Assembly: GCA_002708925.1 (NCBI GenBank)
Contig: PAPN01000014.1
Coordinates: 1 to 64,000 of the forward strand
Direction of reading: 5' to 3'
Length of the DNA stretch: 64,000 bases
Source: Paracoccaceae bacterium
Lineage (GTDB): Bacteria > Pseudomonadota > Alphaproteobacteria > Rhodobacterales > Rhodobacteraceae
In this document: one piece after another, positions 35,299-43,564 of the stretch
Layout of the letters: each line of letters opens with the position of its first letter
Position numbering within the stretch: the first letter of the stretch is position 1
Notes under the pieces: generated by a model
What the model was told of the DNA's origin: nothing
The model's database searches: none
Seen by the model: only the letters and a program-made list of their open reading frames with translations
Made by a program: the position numbers and the translations under genes

Positions 35299-35337
35299 GG
35301 GGTTTCCTTACAGGCCTTGCCTTGGCATACCGCGTGA

Positions 35338-35364
35338 ATATAGGTGCCGCAAGGCGCAGGCCAA
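35338..35364 (-). promoter_or_regulatory. RpoH-type promoter for hslO
   Basis: On the minus strand TTG, exactly 17 bases, then CCTATAT: a full match to the Rhodobacter RpoH consensus TTG-N17/18-CYTATNT. The predicted transcript would start about 30 bases before the hslO start codon. The dnaK promoter fits the same rule with an 18-base spacer. Confidence 0.7.
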
Positions 35365-35382
35365 GGTGTAAGAGGTGTCAGA

Positions 35383-35829
35383 ATGATCAGGCGATTCGGT
35401 GATCCCCGCAAAGCAGGCGTGAAATACACGCGTCGGCCGGGCGCCTACGCGCTGCTGCCGCTTGGGGATTCCCTCTTGATGACCCACCAGGCCGAACCCT
35501 GGCCCGAATTCCAATTGCCCGGCGGCGGCATCGATCCGGGCGAGCATCCGATTGAGGCCCTGCATCGCGAGATTCTCGAAGAAACCGGCTGGTCCGTGTC
35601 TCGCCCGCGCCGCGTGGGGGCATTTCGCCGGTTCACCTATATGCCGGAGTACGAAATGTGGGCCGAAAAGCTGTGCGCAATCTATATCGCGCGCCCAGCC
35701 CGACAGATCGCCCCGCCAACCGAACCCGGACACACGGCCGTCTGGGTGCCGATCACACAGGCCTTTAAAATGCTTGGCAATGCAGGTGATCGCCATTTCG
35801 CCGCGCTATTGGCCAGTCGTGCCCTCTGA
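35383..35829 (+). CDS. Nudix hydrolase
   Basis: A 148-residue Nudix protein with box GGGIDPGEHPIEALHREILE-ETGW and substrate-end sequence FRRFTYMPEYEMWAEKLC. The specific nucleotide-like substrate cannot be told from sequence. ATG 35383 is chosen over an upstream GTG because GAGG lies at good distance. It overlaps the convergent phosphatase gene by 24 bases. Confidence 0.88.
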   Translation: MIRRFGDPRKAGVKYTRRPGAYALLPLGDSLLMTHQAEPWPEFQLPGGGIDPGEHPIEALHREILEETGWSVSRPRRVGAFRRFTYMPEYEMWAEKLCAIYIARPARQIAPPTEPGHTAVWVPITQAFKMLGNAGDRHFAALLASRAL

Positions 35830-37125
35830 TCCCTGAAACTCCAACAGAACGGCCGAGACATCATCGGGGAATTCATCCTGCCCGGCGAAATCCGCCAAGC
35901 GCCAGATCAACGCCTCCATCAACGCGGTGGCACGCACGTCTTTTAGCTCTTTCAGCAGGTCCATCAGCCCCTCTTCTTCAAGCATGGATTCGTCAGGGGC
36001 GGGGCATTCGGTAAAACCGTCGGATTGAATCAGAAGACGCTCTCCCGGTTGTAGTGTGATTTCGAATTGATCGAACGTGACACCCGGTAAAAGCCCAACC
36101 GGCATCCCACCGACACCAATGATACTGCTGCTACCATCGACATGCTGAATCAGAGGGTGCGGATGCCCGGCCTGCACCATCTGAACGCGCCCATCCTCCA
36201 GGTTCACATCAGCCAGAACCAGGGTGAAATAATGCTCTGTCTCCATCTCCTCCAGAACGATGGTGTTCAGATGTTCAACCACATCAGAGGGCGGCAGGGG
36301 CGCATATGTCCCATCTGGCTGTTTTTCCAACGCAATATTCTGCTCCGGAACGGCCGAGGACAGGTATCCCGCCAAGCGCGCCGTCATCAAAGCCGAGCTG
36401 ATCCCATGCCCTGACACATCAATGGCAAACAGCCCGATTCGCGTATCCGAAATGGGGTACATGCCAACCAGATCCCCGCCTACGTGGCCGCTGGGCCGCA
36501 ACAGCAATGACACCTGCGCGGCACCGAAATCCCTGTGACGTTCACGTACCAGGGATTGTTGCAGCTTCTTGGCCTCGATCAGGTCACTGTCCAGCGCGTC
36601 ATACATCGACTGCAATTTCACCAGCGTATCACCGACCAGCTTGTTCTTCTCTGTCAGTTCACGCTCCATCTGAAGAATGCGCTCGCCGGCGTTGATGCGC
36701 GCTCGCAGTTCGGCAGCGTTGACCGGCTTAGTCAGAAAGTCGTCCGCGCCGCAATCCAGCCCACGGGCCACGGCCTCTTTCTCGGTTTTCGAGGTCAGAA
36801 GGATGAAATAACCATAGCTTTCGCGCTCCATTCGGCGGAAAGTCTGACAAAATTCCAGCCCATCCATCCCTGGCATCATCCAATCACTCAGCACCAGATC
36901 AGGCTGGTTGGCAGAGCACAGCTCCAAAGCCTCTTCGGCGGAATTCGCCTCAATCACATTATAGCCCCAGCGCGCCAACGAGGCAGCCAGAATGCGCCGC
37001 TGCAAACGGCTGTCATCGACGACCAGCACGTTGTGGATGGCAGCCCCTGCCACCTCTGTTTCCATATGCATTTCCGGGTCTCTCACCCTGATCTCCGCGC
37101 TTTGGCTGTTTTCCCTGTTGCTCAC
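35806..37125 (-). CDS. Response regulator with PP2C (RsbU/RbaY-type) phosphatase output
   Basis: A 439-residue two-domain regulator. The receiver domain (about 32-150) has acidic pair DD 37-38, the phosphoacceptor Asp81 (LVLSDWMMPGMDG) and a conserved Lys later (LTKPVNA). A coiled-coil linker follows near 150-190, then a PP2C/SpoIIE phosphatase domain (VGGDLVGMY, DVSGHGISSALMT, GERLLIQSDG). Such proteins dephosphorylate anti-anti-sigma factors in partner-switching; RbaY of Rhodobacter capsulatus is a possible equivalent (from memory). The start is GTG 37125 with GGGG upstream. No RsbV/RsbW genes lie here; an HPt gene is divergent from it. Confidence 0.9.
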   Translation of the reverse strand: MSNRENSQSAEIRVRDPEMHMETEVAGAAIHNVLVVDDSRLQRRILAASLARWGYNVIEANSAEEALELCSANQPDLVLSDWMMPGMDGLEFCQTFRRMERESYGYFILLTSKTEKEAVARGLDCGADDFLTKPVNAAELRARINAGERILQMERELTEKNKLVGDTLVKLQSMYDALDSDLIEAKKLQQSLVRERHRDFGAAQVSLLLRPSGHVGGDLVGMYPISDTRIGLFAIDVSGHGISSALMTARLAGYLSSAVPEQNIALEKQPDGTYAPLPPSDVVEHLNTIVLEEMETEHYFTLVLADVNLEDGRVQMVQAGHPHPLIQHVDGSSSIIGVGGMPVGLLPGVTFDQFEITLQPGERLLIQSDGFTECPAPDESMLEEEGLMDLLKELKDVRATALMEALIWRLADFAGQDEFPDDVSAVLLEFQGSEGTTGQ

Positions 37126-37143
37126 GTCATAAACCCCAAGGCT

Positions 37144-37158
37144 TTAACGACTGGTGAA
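37144..37158 (+). promoter_or_regulatory. CtrA-like box between the PP2C regulator and HPt genes
   Basis: TTAA-CGACTGG-TGAA matches TTAA-N7-TTAA at seven of eight positions, 18 bases outside the PP2C start codon in the 117-base divergent gap. A second half-site, TTAA, lies at 37197-37200. Binding is inference. Confidence 0.3.
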
Positions 37159-37242
37159 GCGATCAAATTGACTCGATTTCAGGCATCAGCAGTTTGTTAA
37201 TCTTTCTGAGTCACCCTGCCCCCAACCACGCAGGAGAGTGCG

Positions 37243-37575
37243 ATGATTGATTGGGACAGGGTATCGGAATTGCGGGATCAGATCGGCGCCGATGATTTTG
37301 GCGAAGTGGTCGAACTGTTTCTGGATGAGGTGATGGAAGTGATCACACGTTTACGCACCGCCCCCGAAAAAGAAGACCTGGAGGCGCAGCTGCATTTTCT
37401 GAAAGGAAGCGCCCTGAACCTTGGCTTTGCGGATTTCTCTGAGAAATGCCATGTCGGAGAGCGTCAGGCCGCCAATGGGCAGTCCGGTGGAATTGACCTG
37501 CAAGCCATTCTGGACAGCTTCGATTCCTCGCATCACCTGTTCACCGAGGAATTGGAAACCCGGTTCGCGGCCTAG
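37243..37575 (+). CDS. Histidine phosphotransfer (HPt) domain protein
   Basis: A stand-alone HPt protein of 110 residues. The phosphorylated His is His51 in the sequence AQLHFLKGSALNLGF, the classic HFLKGSA motif, in a four-helix bundle. It would pass phosphate between receivers, and the adjacent divergent response regulator/PP2C is the obvious partner (inference). ATG 37243 follows GGAGAG. Its stop shares CTAG with ilvA. Confidence 0.92.
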   Translation: MIDWDRVSELRDQIGADDFGEVVELFLDEVMEVITRLRTAPEKEDLEAQLHFLKGSALNLGFADFSEKCHVGERQAANGQSGGIDLQAILDSFDSSHHLFTEELETRFAA

Positions 37576-38807
37576 ATCAGGAACTCGGCCAGGATCTGGT
37601 CATTGGTGATGTCACGATAGGTAAACCCGGCAGCATCCAGTCTGGCAAAAAGAACCCGGAAATTCTCGGACTTGCTTGTCTCGATCCCGATCAGGACCGA
37701 GCCAAAATTCCGCGCCGTTTTCTTAAGATACTCAAACCGGGCGATATCATCATCCGGACCCAGGATTTTCAGGAAATCCTTCAGGGCTCCGGGGCGCTGT
37801 GGCAGCCGCAGAATGAAGTATTTCTTCACGCCAGAATACCGCTGCGCGCGCTCTTTTACCTCGGGCAGACGTTCGAAATCGAAATTCCCCCCCGAGGTCA
37901 CGCAAACGACGGTTTTACCGCAAATCTGATCCGCGACATCGGTCAAAGCGTCCACTGCCAGGGCTCCGGCGGGTTCCAGCACAATCCCTTCGACGTTCAG
38001 CATGTCCAGAATCGTGGTGCAAACGCGATCTTCCGGTGCCAGAATAACATCCGCAGGCTCGACATCCCGGAGGCGGGCAAAGGTTTTCTGCCCGATGCAA
38101 GCCACAGCAGCCCCATCAACAAAACTGTCCACCTTGTCCAGAATCACAGGCCGCCCCGCCACCAAAGCCGCCAGCAGACTGCCCCCGCCCGCTGGTTCAA
38201 CATAGGTAAAATGCGGCCCATCCAGATAGCTGCGAATGCCCGCAGACAAGCCGCCACCGCCGACCGGCAGTAAGATATGGTCAGGCGTTTTACCCAATTG
38301 TTCGATCATTTCGACAGCAACTGTGGCCTGCCCCTCGATCACATCTTCGTCGTCAAAAGGCGATAGAAAATAAGCCCCTTCCTGAGCGCAATAGGACTGC
38401 GCGGCGGCCAGCGTGTCATCGAAATAATCGCCAATCAGGCGAATTTCTACGTTTTGACCGCCGAAAATCCGGGTCTTTTCGATCTTTTGCTGCGGCGTCG
38501 TCACGGGCATGAAAATCACGCCCGAAACTCCATAATGCTTACACATATAGGCCACGCCCTGCGCGTGATTGCCGGCGCTTGCGCAGACAAAAACATGCTG
38601 ATCGGGGTCTTCTGCCCGCAGTTTGCGCATCGCGTTCAGGGCGCCTCGGATCTTGTAGGATCGCACGGGTGACAGATCTTCGCGCTTTAGCCAGATATCG
38701 GCGTTGAAACGCTCGGACAGGTGCGCGTTTCGCTGCAAAGGCGTCGCGGGGAACACCTCGCGCATGGCGCGCTCGGCTGATTGGGCATGGGTTTTGAAAT
38801 CGGTCAT
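37572..38807 (-). CDS. ilvA: Threonine ammonia-lyase (threonine dehydratase)
   Basis: A PLP enzyme that turns threonine to 2-oxobutanoate, first step of isoleucine synthesis. The PLP Lys is in VRSYKIRGALNAM, the phosphate cup is SAGNHAQG, and GGGGLSAGI follows. One C-terminal ACT-like regulatory domain (KYFILRLPQRPGALKDFL) is present, so feedback control by isoleucine is likely. The start is placed at ATG 38807 (MTDFKTHAQSAERAM); ATG 38828 is possible. Length 411. Confidence 0.95.
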   Translation of the reverse strand: MTDFKTHAQSAERAMREVFPATPLQRNAHLSERFNADIWLKREDLSPVRSYKIRGALNAMRKLRAEDPDQHVFVCASAGNHAQGVAYMCKHYGVSGVIFMPVTTPQQKIEKTRIFGGQNVEIRLIGDYFDDTLAAAQSYCAQEGAYFLSPFDDEDVIEGQATVAVEMIEQLGKTPDHILLPVGGGGLSAGIRSYLDGPHFTYVEPAGGGSLLAALVAGRPVILDKVDSFVDGAAVACIGQKTFARLRDVEPADVILAPEDRVCTTILDMLNVEGIVLEPAGALAVDALTDVADQICGKTVVCVTSGGNFDFERLPEVKERAQRYSGVKKYFILRLPQRPGALKDFLKILGPDDDIARFEYLKKTARNFGSVLIGIETSKSENFRVLFARLDAAGFTYRDITNDQILAEFLI

Positions 38808-39019
38808 GCTTTTCAGTGGAACAGGCATCGCGCAAAGGCAAGGGGCGTGCGAAAAATAGACCGTGGTACACAATGAATGAGTATTTGGGGAGCAAAGAAA
38901 GGCGCGGCGCGCATTGGTGCAATTTGTGCTTGTTAAGCCAGGTGGGGCGGCCCCGTGACCTTGCCCTTAACTGCAAAACCCGATAAGCGCCGGAGAGTTA
39001 GCGAAATAAGGGGAATGTG

Positions 39020-40246
39020 ATGTCCGCGCCCAAGAAAGTCGTCCTGGCCTATTCCGGTGGTCTTGACACCTCGATCATCCTGAAGTGGCTGCAAACTGAA
39101 TACGGTTGCGAGGTTGTGACCTTTACTGCCGACCTGGGCCAGGGTGAAGAACTGGAGCCCGCCCGCCAAAAGGCCGAGTTGCTGGGGATCAAGCCCGAGA
39201 ATATCTATATTGAGGATATTCGCGAAGAGTTCGTTAAGGACTTCGTTTTCCCGATGTTCCGCGCAAATGCGGTGTATGAGGGGCTGTATCTGCTGGGCAC
39301 CTCGATTGCGCGGCCGCTGATTTCGCAGCGTTTGGTGGAAATTGCCGCCGAAACCGGCGCGGATGCCGTGGCCCATGGGGCGACCGGCAAGGGCAACGAT
39401 CAGGTTCGGTTTGAACTGGCCTGCTATGCGCTGAACCCCGACATCAAGGTGATCGCCCCCTGGCGCGAATGGGATCTGACCAGCCGCACCAAGCTGATCG
39501 ACTTTGCCGAGAAGAACCAGATTCCGATTGCCAAGGACAAACGTGGTGAAGCGCCGTTCAGCGTGGATGCGAACCTGCTGCACACCTCCTCTGAGGGCAA
39601 GGTTCTGGAAGACCCGGCCGAAATGGCACCCGAATACGTGTTCCAGCGCACCGATGATCCGGTCTCGGCCCCGGATGAGCCCGAGTATATCGAAATCACC
39701 TTTGAACAGGGTGACGCGGTTGCGATCAACGGCGAAGCGATGAGCCCCGCCACCATCCTGACCAAACTGAACGAATATGGCAAAACCCACGGGATCGGCC
39801 GTCTGGATTTCGTGGAAAACCGTTTCGTCGGAATGAAGTCGCGCGGCATCTACGAGACCCCCGGCGGCACCATCCTGCTGGAAGCGCACCGCGGCATCGA
39901 ACAGATCACCTTGGATTCGGGCGCCGGGCACCTGAAGGACTCGATCATGCCGCGCTATGCCGAGCTGATCTATAACGGTTTCTGGTTCTCGCCCGAGCGT
40001 GAGATGCTGCAAGCCCTGATCGACAAATCGCAGGAACATGTTACCGGCACGGTCCGTCTGCGCCTGTTCAAAGGCGCGGCCTTTACTGTGGCGCGCTGGT
40101 CCGATCATAGCCTGTATTCCGAGGCCCACGTGACCTTTGAAGAAGACGCCGGTGCCTATGACCAGACGGATGCGGCTGGGTTCATTCAGCTGAACGCCCT
40201 GCGGCTGAAGCTGCTGGCTGCCCGCAATCGCCGCCTCAAAGGCTGA
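39020..40246 (+). CDS. argG: Argininosuccinate synthase
   Basis: Condenses citrulline and aspartate with ATP. The N-terminal ATP pyrophosphatase motif AYSGGLDTS is at residues 10-18 and the protein is 408 long, complete. Other family blocks include [14 protein letters not shown] and SPATILT. AAGGGG precedes ATG 39020; a GTG three bases earlier is in frame but closer to the site. A terminator follows. It works with argJ at 14.4 kb, far away on the chromosome. Confidence 0.98.
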   Translation: MSAPKKVVLAYSGGLDTSIILKWLQTEYGCEVVTFTADLGQGEELEPARQKAELLGIKPENIYIEDIREEFVKDFVFPMFRANAVYEGLYLLGTSIARPLISQRLVEIAAETGADAVAHGATGKGNDQVRFELACYALNPDIKVIAPWREWDLTSRTKLIDFAEKNQIPIAKDKRGEAPFSVDANLLHTSSEGKVLEDPAEMAPEYVFQRTDDPVSAPDEPEYIEITFEQGDAVAINGEAMSPATILTKLNEYGKTHGIGRLDFVENRFVGMKSRGIYETPGGTILLEAHRGIEQITLDSGAGHLKDSIMPRYAELIYNGFWFSPEREMLQALIDKSQEHVTGTVRLRLFKGAAFTVARWSDHSLYSEAHVTFEEDAGAYDQTDAAGFIQLNALRLKLLAARNRRLKG

Positions 40247-40271
40247 CGCCAAGTCATAATTGTTGAGCTTG

Positions 40272-40302
40272 AAACGCCCTCCTATTGCTGGGGGGCGTTT
40301 TT
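40272..40302 (+). terminator. argG terminator
   Basis: AACGCCC-TCC pairs with GG-GGGCGTT across a loop of about seven bases, followed by TTTTC. It lies 26 bases after the argG stop and before the ribosome site of the SCP2 gene. Confidence 0.85.
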
Positions 40303-40317
40303 CATTTGGGGGACACC

Positions 40318-40599
40318 ATGACGCTTTCTGATATTGCCGAGATGATCCGCAGTTCGGTCGCCGCCAGCAACTTTAGCGACAGCCTGAAATTCGACTGCGG
40401 CGATCAGGGCGTGCTGGTCATCGCCGACCGCGCCGTGTCATTGGAAGACCGCGACACCGACGTGACCCTGAAAATGTCGGCCGAGAACGTGGAAAAGCTG
40501 ATCAAAGGCAAACTGAACCCCATGACCGCCGTGATGATGGGCAAAATCAAACTGGCCGGAAACCCGGCAGTGGCGATGAAGCTGAAAGAGCTATTGTAG
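40318..40599 (+). CDS. SCP-2 sterol transfer family protein
   Basis: A 93-residue SCP2 domain: LKFDCGDQGVLVIADRAVS, DVTLKMSAENVEKLIKGKLNPMTAVMMGKIKLAGN, a pattern shared with the lipid-binding domain of SCP2-like proteins (note the MGKIKLAGNPAVAMKL end). It likely binds a hydrophobic ligand such as a fatty acyl or quinone. ATG 40318 follows TGGGGGA. Beyond its stop the base composition changes. Confidence 0.9.
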   Translation: MTLSDIAEMIRSSVAASNFSDSLKFDCGDQGVLVIADRAVSLEDRDTDVTLKMSAENVEKLIKGKLNPMTAVMMGKIKLAGNPAVAMKLKELL

Positions 40600-40889
40600 T
40601 ATGATAGCTCATGTCTCCTAGAGTTCGGGTTGTCGTCTACATTAAGTGGTTTTTAGACCCTACACTTACGAGATATGGCATACCTCTTGACTCAACCCAA
40701 ACGATTCATGATCCTGTAGGGTGACTCTAGGGAAAGATGCGCCGCCCAAGCTGGTACCTCGAGCGGCGCGACACTCCCTATCCGCTAGTTCCCAGTAGGG
40801 TCGCAGCGGGCATTCGATGAGCACCCTGATTCTCCTGAATCAGCACGATTGTGTCAAGCGACCCTTCGCTAAACTGAAGGATCTCGGCA
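40600..40889 (+). other. Non-coding islet with candidate structured RNA
   Basis: No convincing reading frame. Several nested inverted repeats can be drawn: TAGGGA (40728-40733) with TCCCTA (40775-40780), then an internal 5x5 loop, then GCGCCGC (40739-40745) with GCGGCGC (40763-40769); AGGGTCGC (40797-40804) with GCGACCCT (40858-40865), enclosing CTGATTC/GAATCAG with a TCCT loop (40826-40843); and CCCTACA (40658-40664) with TGTAGGG (40715-40721). Base composition is less GC-rich than its flanks. It could be a 5' leader of the next gene or a separate small RNA. Some pairings may occur by chance. Confidence 0.35.
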
Positions 40890-41111
40890 ATGACTGCTGG
40901 TTATGAATACTACTATGTAAACGACAACGCTCAACCTAACGGAGAGCACGAAGTACATAAGTCCGATTGCGCTCGGCTGGCTTTGGTAAACTCCAAGACC
41001 TACGTGGGGTATTACGACAACTGCAAAGACGCTGTGCGAGAAGCAAAGAACAATCACTACGCAAACTCCGACGGCTGCTACTATTGCTGCCGCGCTTGCC
41101 ACACTCGCTAA
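40890..41111 (+). CDS. Cysteine-rich small protein (73 residues), probable horizontally acquired
   Basis: A 73-residue protein rich in Tyr, Asn and Cys. Cys27, Cys45, Cys63, Cys66, Cys67, Cys70 with His20, His23, His71 suggest a zinc or Fe site; the end reads DGCYYCCRACHTR and the middle HKSDC ... SKTYVGYYDNCKDAV. The HxxxC...GCxxC order is reminiscent of small Ada-type zinc modules, but no family is assigned. GAAGGA lies eight bases before ATG 40890. Composition and codon use look less GC-rich than the neighbours, and the region before it is non-coding with strong hairpins. The product is not secreted by any visible signal. Confidence 0.65.
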   Translation: MTAGYEYYYVNDNAQPNGEHEVHKSDCARLALVNSKTYVGYYDNCKDAVREAKNNHYANSDGCYYCCRACHTR

Positions 41112-41135
41112 GGCTCAGCGGGGCGGGTGTAGATG

Positions 41136-41849
41136 TTAAATCTTCACCCGCGCCAAGCGTTCATAATGCGGCCACGCCTCGGCCAGCAGGTCCGCCGCCA
41201 CCCCCTCCAACGCAGGCAACTCCCCCTCGGCGGGCGCGAATCCCGTCGAGCTATGTACCGCGCCGTACCAATGCGCGGCCCAGACGCCATCCGTCGGATG
41301 CCCTCCGCGCGGCCAGGACAGCATCGCTGGATCAAATTCCAACCCGATCGCCGCGCATAATTTGCGCAGCATCCCCTCAGGGTCGCGGCGGATGTCAGAA
41401 CTGTCCACCACCACCGGATTTTGGCCCAGCGCCCGGCAATACTCAAACAATTCCGTCTGCTGCGTGAACCCGATATCGGACAGCCTGAAGCCATCCCATT
41501 TCGCGCCGAAACTGGCGATCACCCGCGCCGGGTGCCGGATCAGGAACACATTCGTGACCTCTGCCATCCAATCCCTAGGCATCCCCAGCACCATATGTTG
41601 CGTCATGTGTTTCTGGTAAAAATGCGGCTTTTGCGCCGGAACAGAGCCTAATATCTGCGCCACAACCTCCTCGGCTCCCTCGGGGCGCGAGGCCAAAATC
41701 TCCTCCCGCATCGGGTGATCCAACCCCGTCAATCGCAGATATGGGCCATAGAACGGCTCATCCAGCACGGCGCAATCGGGCCGCGCGCCGAAGGAATACA
41801 TCATCGCCGTGGACAGGTTCCGCGGGCCAGACCACATCGCAATCCGCAT
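41136..41849 (-). CDS. Sulfotransferase-like P-loop protein
   Basis: A 237-residue protein with a sulfotransferase-like fold: the 5' phosphosulfate loop MWSGPRNLSTAMM at the N-terminus, FLIRHPARVIASF for the 3'-phosphate region. The family transfers sulfate from PAPS or may be a non-sulfotransferase relative. cysQ, which recycles PAP, is in the window but not adjacent. ATG 41849 overlaps the aminotransferase stop (TGATG) and has AGGAG eight bases upstream, so the two genes are coupled. Confidence 0.83.
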   Translation of the reverse strand: MRIAMWSGPRNLSTAMMYSFGARPDCAVLDEPFYGPYLRLTGLDHPMREEILASRPEGAEEVVAQILGSVPAQKPHFYQKHMTQHMVLGMPRDWMAEVTNVFLIRHPARVIASFGAKWDGFRLSDIGFTQQTELFEYCRALGQNPVVVDSSDIRRDPEGMLRKLCAAIGLEFDPAMLSWPRGGHPTDGVWAAHWYGAVHSSTGFAPAEGELPALEGVAADLLAEAWPHYERLARVKI

Positions 41850-42757
41850 CAGGCGCACTCCTTCTCGATCAGGTCTTTGTACAGCGCACGCAGGTGCCGC
41901 GTCACCGGCCCCATCTGCCCGTCGCCAATCTGCCGCCCGTCGATCATCCCCACCGGGGTTTGCGCGCCGAACGTGCCGGTCAAAAACGCCTCGTCCGCGC
42001 CATAGGTATCGACCAACGAGTAGTTTCGCTCAAAAACCGGGATACCGTTTGCGCGGCACAGCTCGATCACCTTGCCGCGCGTAATCCCGTTCATGCAATA
42101 ATCGCCCGTCGAGGTCCAAACCGCCCCCTTCCGCACGATAAAAAAGTTACAGGCATTCGTCGTGTTCACGAACCCGTTCACATCCAGCATCAAGGCCTCA
42201 TCCGCCCCCGCCTTTTCCGCCGCGATACAGGCCAGAATGCAGTTCAGTTTCGAATGAGAGTTCAGTTTCGGATCCTGCGTCATCGGCAGACCCCGGATAT
42301 GCGGCACCGTCGCCAGGCTGATCGGGCGCGGGATTGAGGGGCGGGAATGCTCCATGATAATCGCCACGGTCGGGCCGGATTGCGACAAGGACGGATGCTG
42401 AAACGGCCGCACCTTCAGCCCGCGCGTTACCATCAGCCGCGCATGGGCGTCCGTGACCATGCAATTGGCTTTTTGTGTCTCTAACAAGGCAGAAATCATG
42501 CCATTCCGATCCATCCCAATATCCAGATCAATGGCTTTGGCTGCCTCGAACAAGCGGTCCATGTGCTCGTCCAGAAAGGCCCATTTACCATCATACAATC
42601 GCAGCCCTTCCCACACGCCGTCCCCCAGCATGAAGCCGCTATCGTAAACCGAAACCCTGGCCTCGTGCTTCGGCACGATTGCCCCGTTCAGATAGATCAG
42701 AATCTGCTCGTTCCGGGCGTCCTCTTCGGCTTGATGAGTCGTGACGTGATCTGTCAT
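41849..42757 (-). CDS. Class IV aminotransferase (branched-chain/D-amino-acid type)
   Basis: A 302-residue fold-type IV PLP enzyme: YDSGFMLGDGVWEGLR at the N-terminal active-site wall, then HSKLNCILACIAAEKAGADEALMLD containing the PLP Lys, then the phosphate loop FLTGTFGAQTPVG. Members convert branched-chain keto acids, D-alanine or 4-amino-4-deoxychorismate; sequence does not settle which. ATG 42757 has AAGGAG. It is coupled to the sulfotransferase-like gene. Confidence 0.9.
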   Translation of the reverse strand: MTDHVTTHQAEEDARNEQILIYLNGAIVPKHEARVSVYDSGFMLGDGVWEGLRLYDGKWAFLDEHMDRLFEAAKAIDLDIGMDRNGMISALLETQKANCMVTDAHARLMVTRGLKVRPFQHPSLSQSGPTVAIIMEHSRPSIPRPISLATVPHIRGLPMTQDPKLNSHSKLNCILACIAAEKAGADEALMLDVNGFVNTTNACNFFIVRKGAVWTSTGDYCMNGITRGKVIELCRANGIPVFERNYSLVDTYGADEAFLTGTFGAQTPVGMIDGRQIGDGQMGPVTRHLRALYKDLIEKECA

Positions 42758-42901
42758 GCGCGGTCTCCTTCGGGACCAAGCTACATCTGGATTCAACTGG
42801 CGCAAGCGGGTTCACGGCGTCTCACCCTTGCGTGACATTCGATTGCAGGGGATTGGCGAACAACTGGGCGTAAGTCATCCTGACACCAAAGGGGAATAGC
42901 C

Positions 42902-43564
42902 ATGACCACACATTTCAACACGCTTAAACCTGCCTTATTGGTGCTTGCCATCCTTTTCGGAGTGCTGCTGGAATGCAGCCGCGCCCAGGCCGCACCCACT
43001 CAGACTCTGACCGTAGCCGGTGGGTGCTTCTGGTGCGTGGAATCGGATTTCGAGCAGGTCAAAGGCGTGCAAGAGGTTGTCTCGGGTTACACCGGCGGGT
43101 CGGTCCGGAACCCGACGTACAAACAGGTGACACGCGGCGGCACAGGGCATTATGAGGCCGTTCAGATCCACTATGACCCTGATGTCGTCAGCGCAGCCCA
43201 GCTGTTGAACATGTTTTTCCGCTCGGTCGATCCGACGGACGCGGGTGGCCAGTTCTGTGATCGCGGGGATAGTTATCGCACCGCAATCTTTGTATCCGGC
43301 ACCAGGGAAAAGGCGATTGCCGAAACTGCGCTAAACCAGGCACAGAAATCGCTGGGGCAAAAAATTGTGACCCCAATCCTGCCCGAAATGCGCTTTTTCA
43401 AGGCCGAGGCATATCACCAGGATTACTATAAAGGGGACAAAATCGTCCTGACTCGCTTTGGCCCGGTCAAACAATCCAAAGCGTATAAAAAATACCGCGA
43501 GGCCTGCGGACGCGACAAGCGGGTTAAGCAGCTATGGGGAAAGGCAGCGCCCTTCGCACATTAG
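42902..43564 (+). CDS. msrA: Exported peptide methionine sulfoxide reductase A
   Basis: A 220-residue MsrA. Residues 1-31 are a signal peptide ([19 protein letters not shown]), then GGCFWC with the catalytic Cys42, [13 protein letters not shown]-type helix and the GGQFCDRG motif. It reduces methionine-S-oxide in periplasmic proteins. AAGGGG precedes ATG 42902. No msrB is beside it. It overlaps the ribokinase gene end by four bases. Confidence 0.94.
   Translation: MTTHFNTLKPALLVLAILFGVLLECSRAQAAPTQTLTVAGGCFWCVESDFEQVKGVQEVVSGYTGGSVRNPTYKQVTRGGTGHYEAVQIHYDPDVVSAAQLLNMFFRSVDPTDAGGQFCDRGDSYRTAIFVSGTREKAIAETALNQAQKSLGQKIVTPILPEMRFFKAEAYHQDYYKGDKIVLTRFGPVKQSKAYKKYREACGRDKRVKQLWGKAAPFAH

Noticed and set aside
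38933-40252. 439-codon frame antisense to argG
   Set aside because: argG on the plus strand is certain; the opposite frame shows no motif.
40747-40766. GGTACC and CTCGA cloning-linker-like sequence in the 40.7 kb islet
   Set aside because: Only short palindromic sites, and no further vector sequence on either side; probably chance inside a stem-loop.
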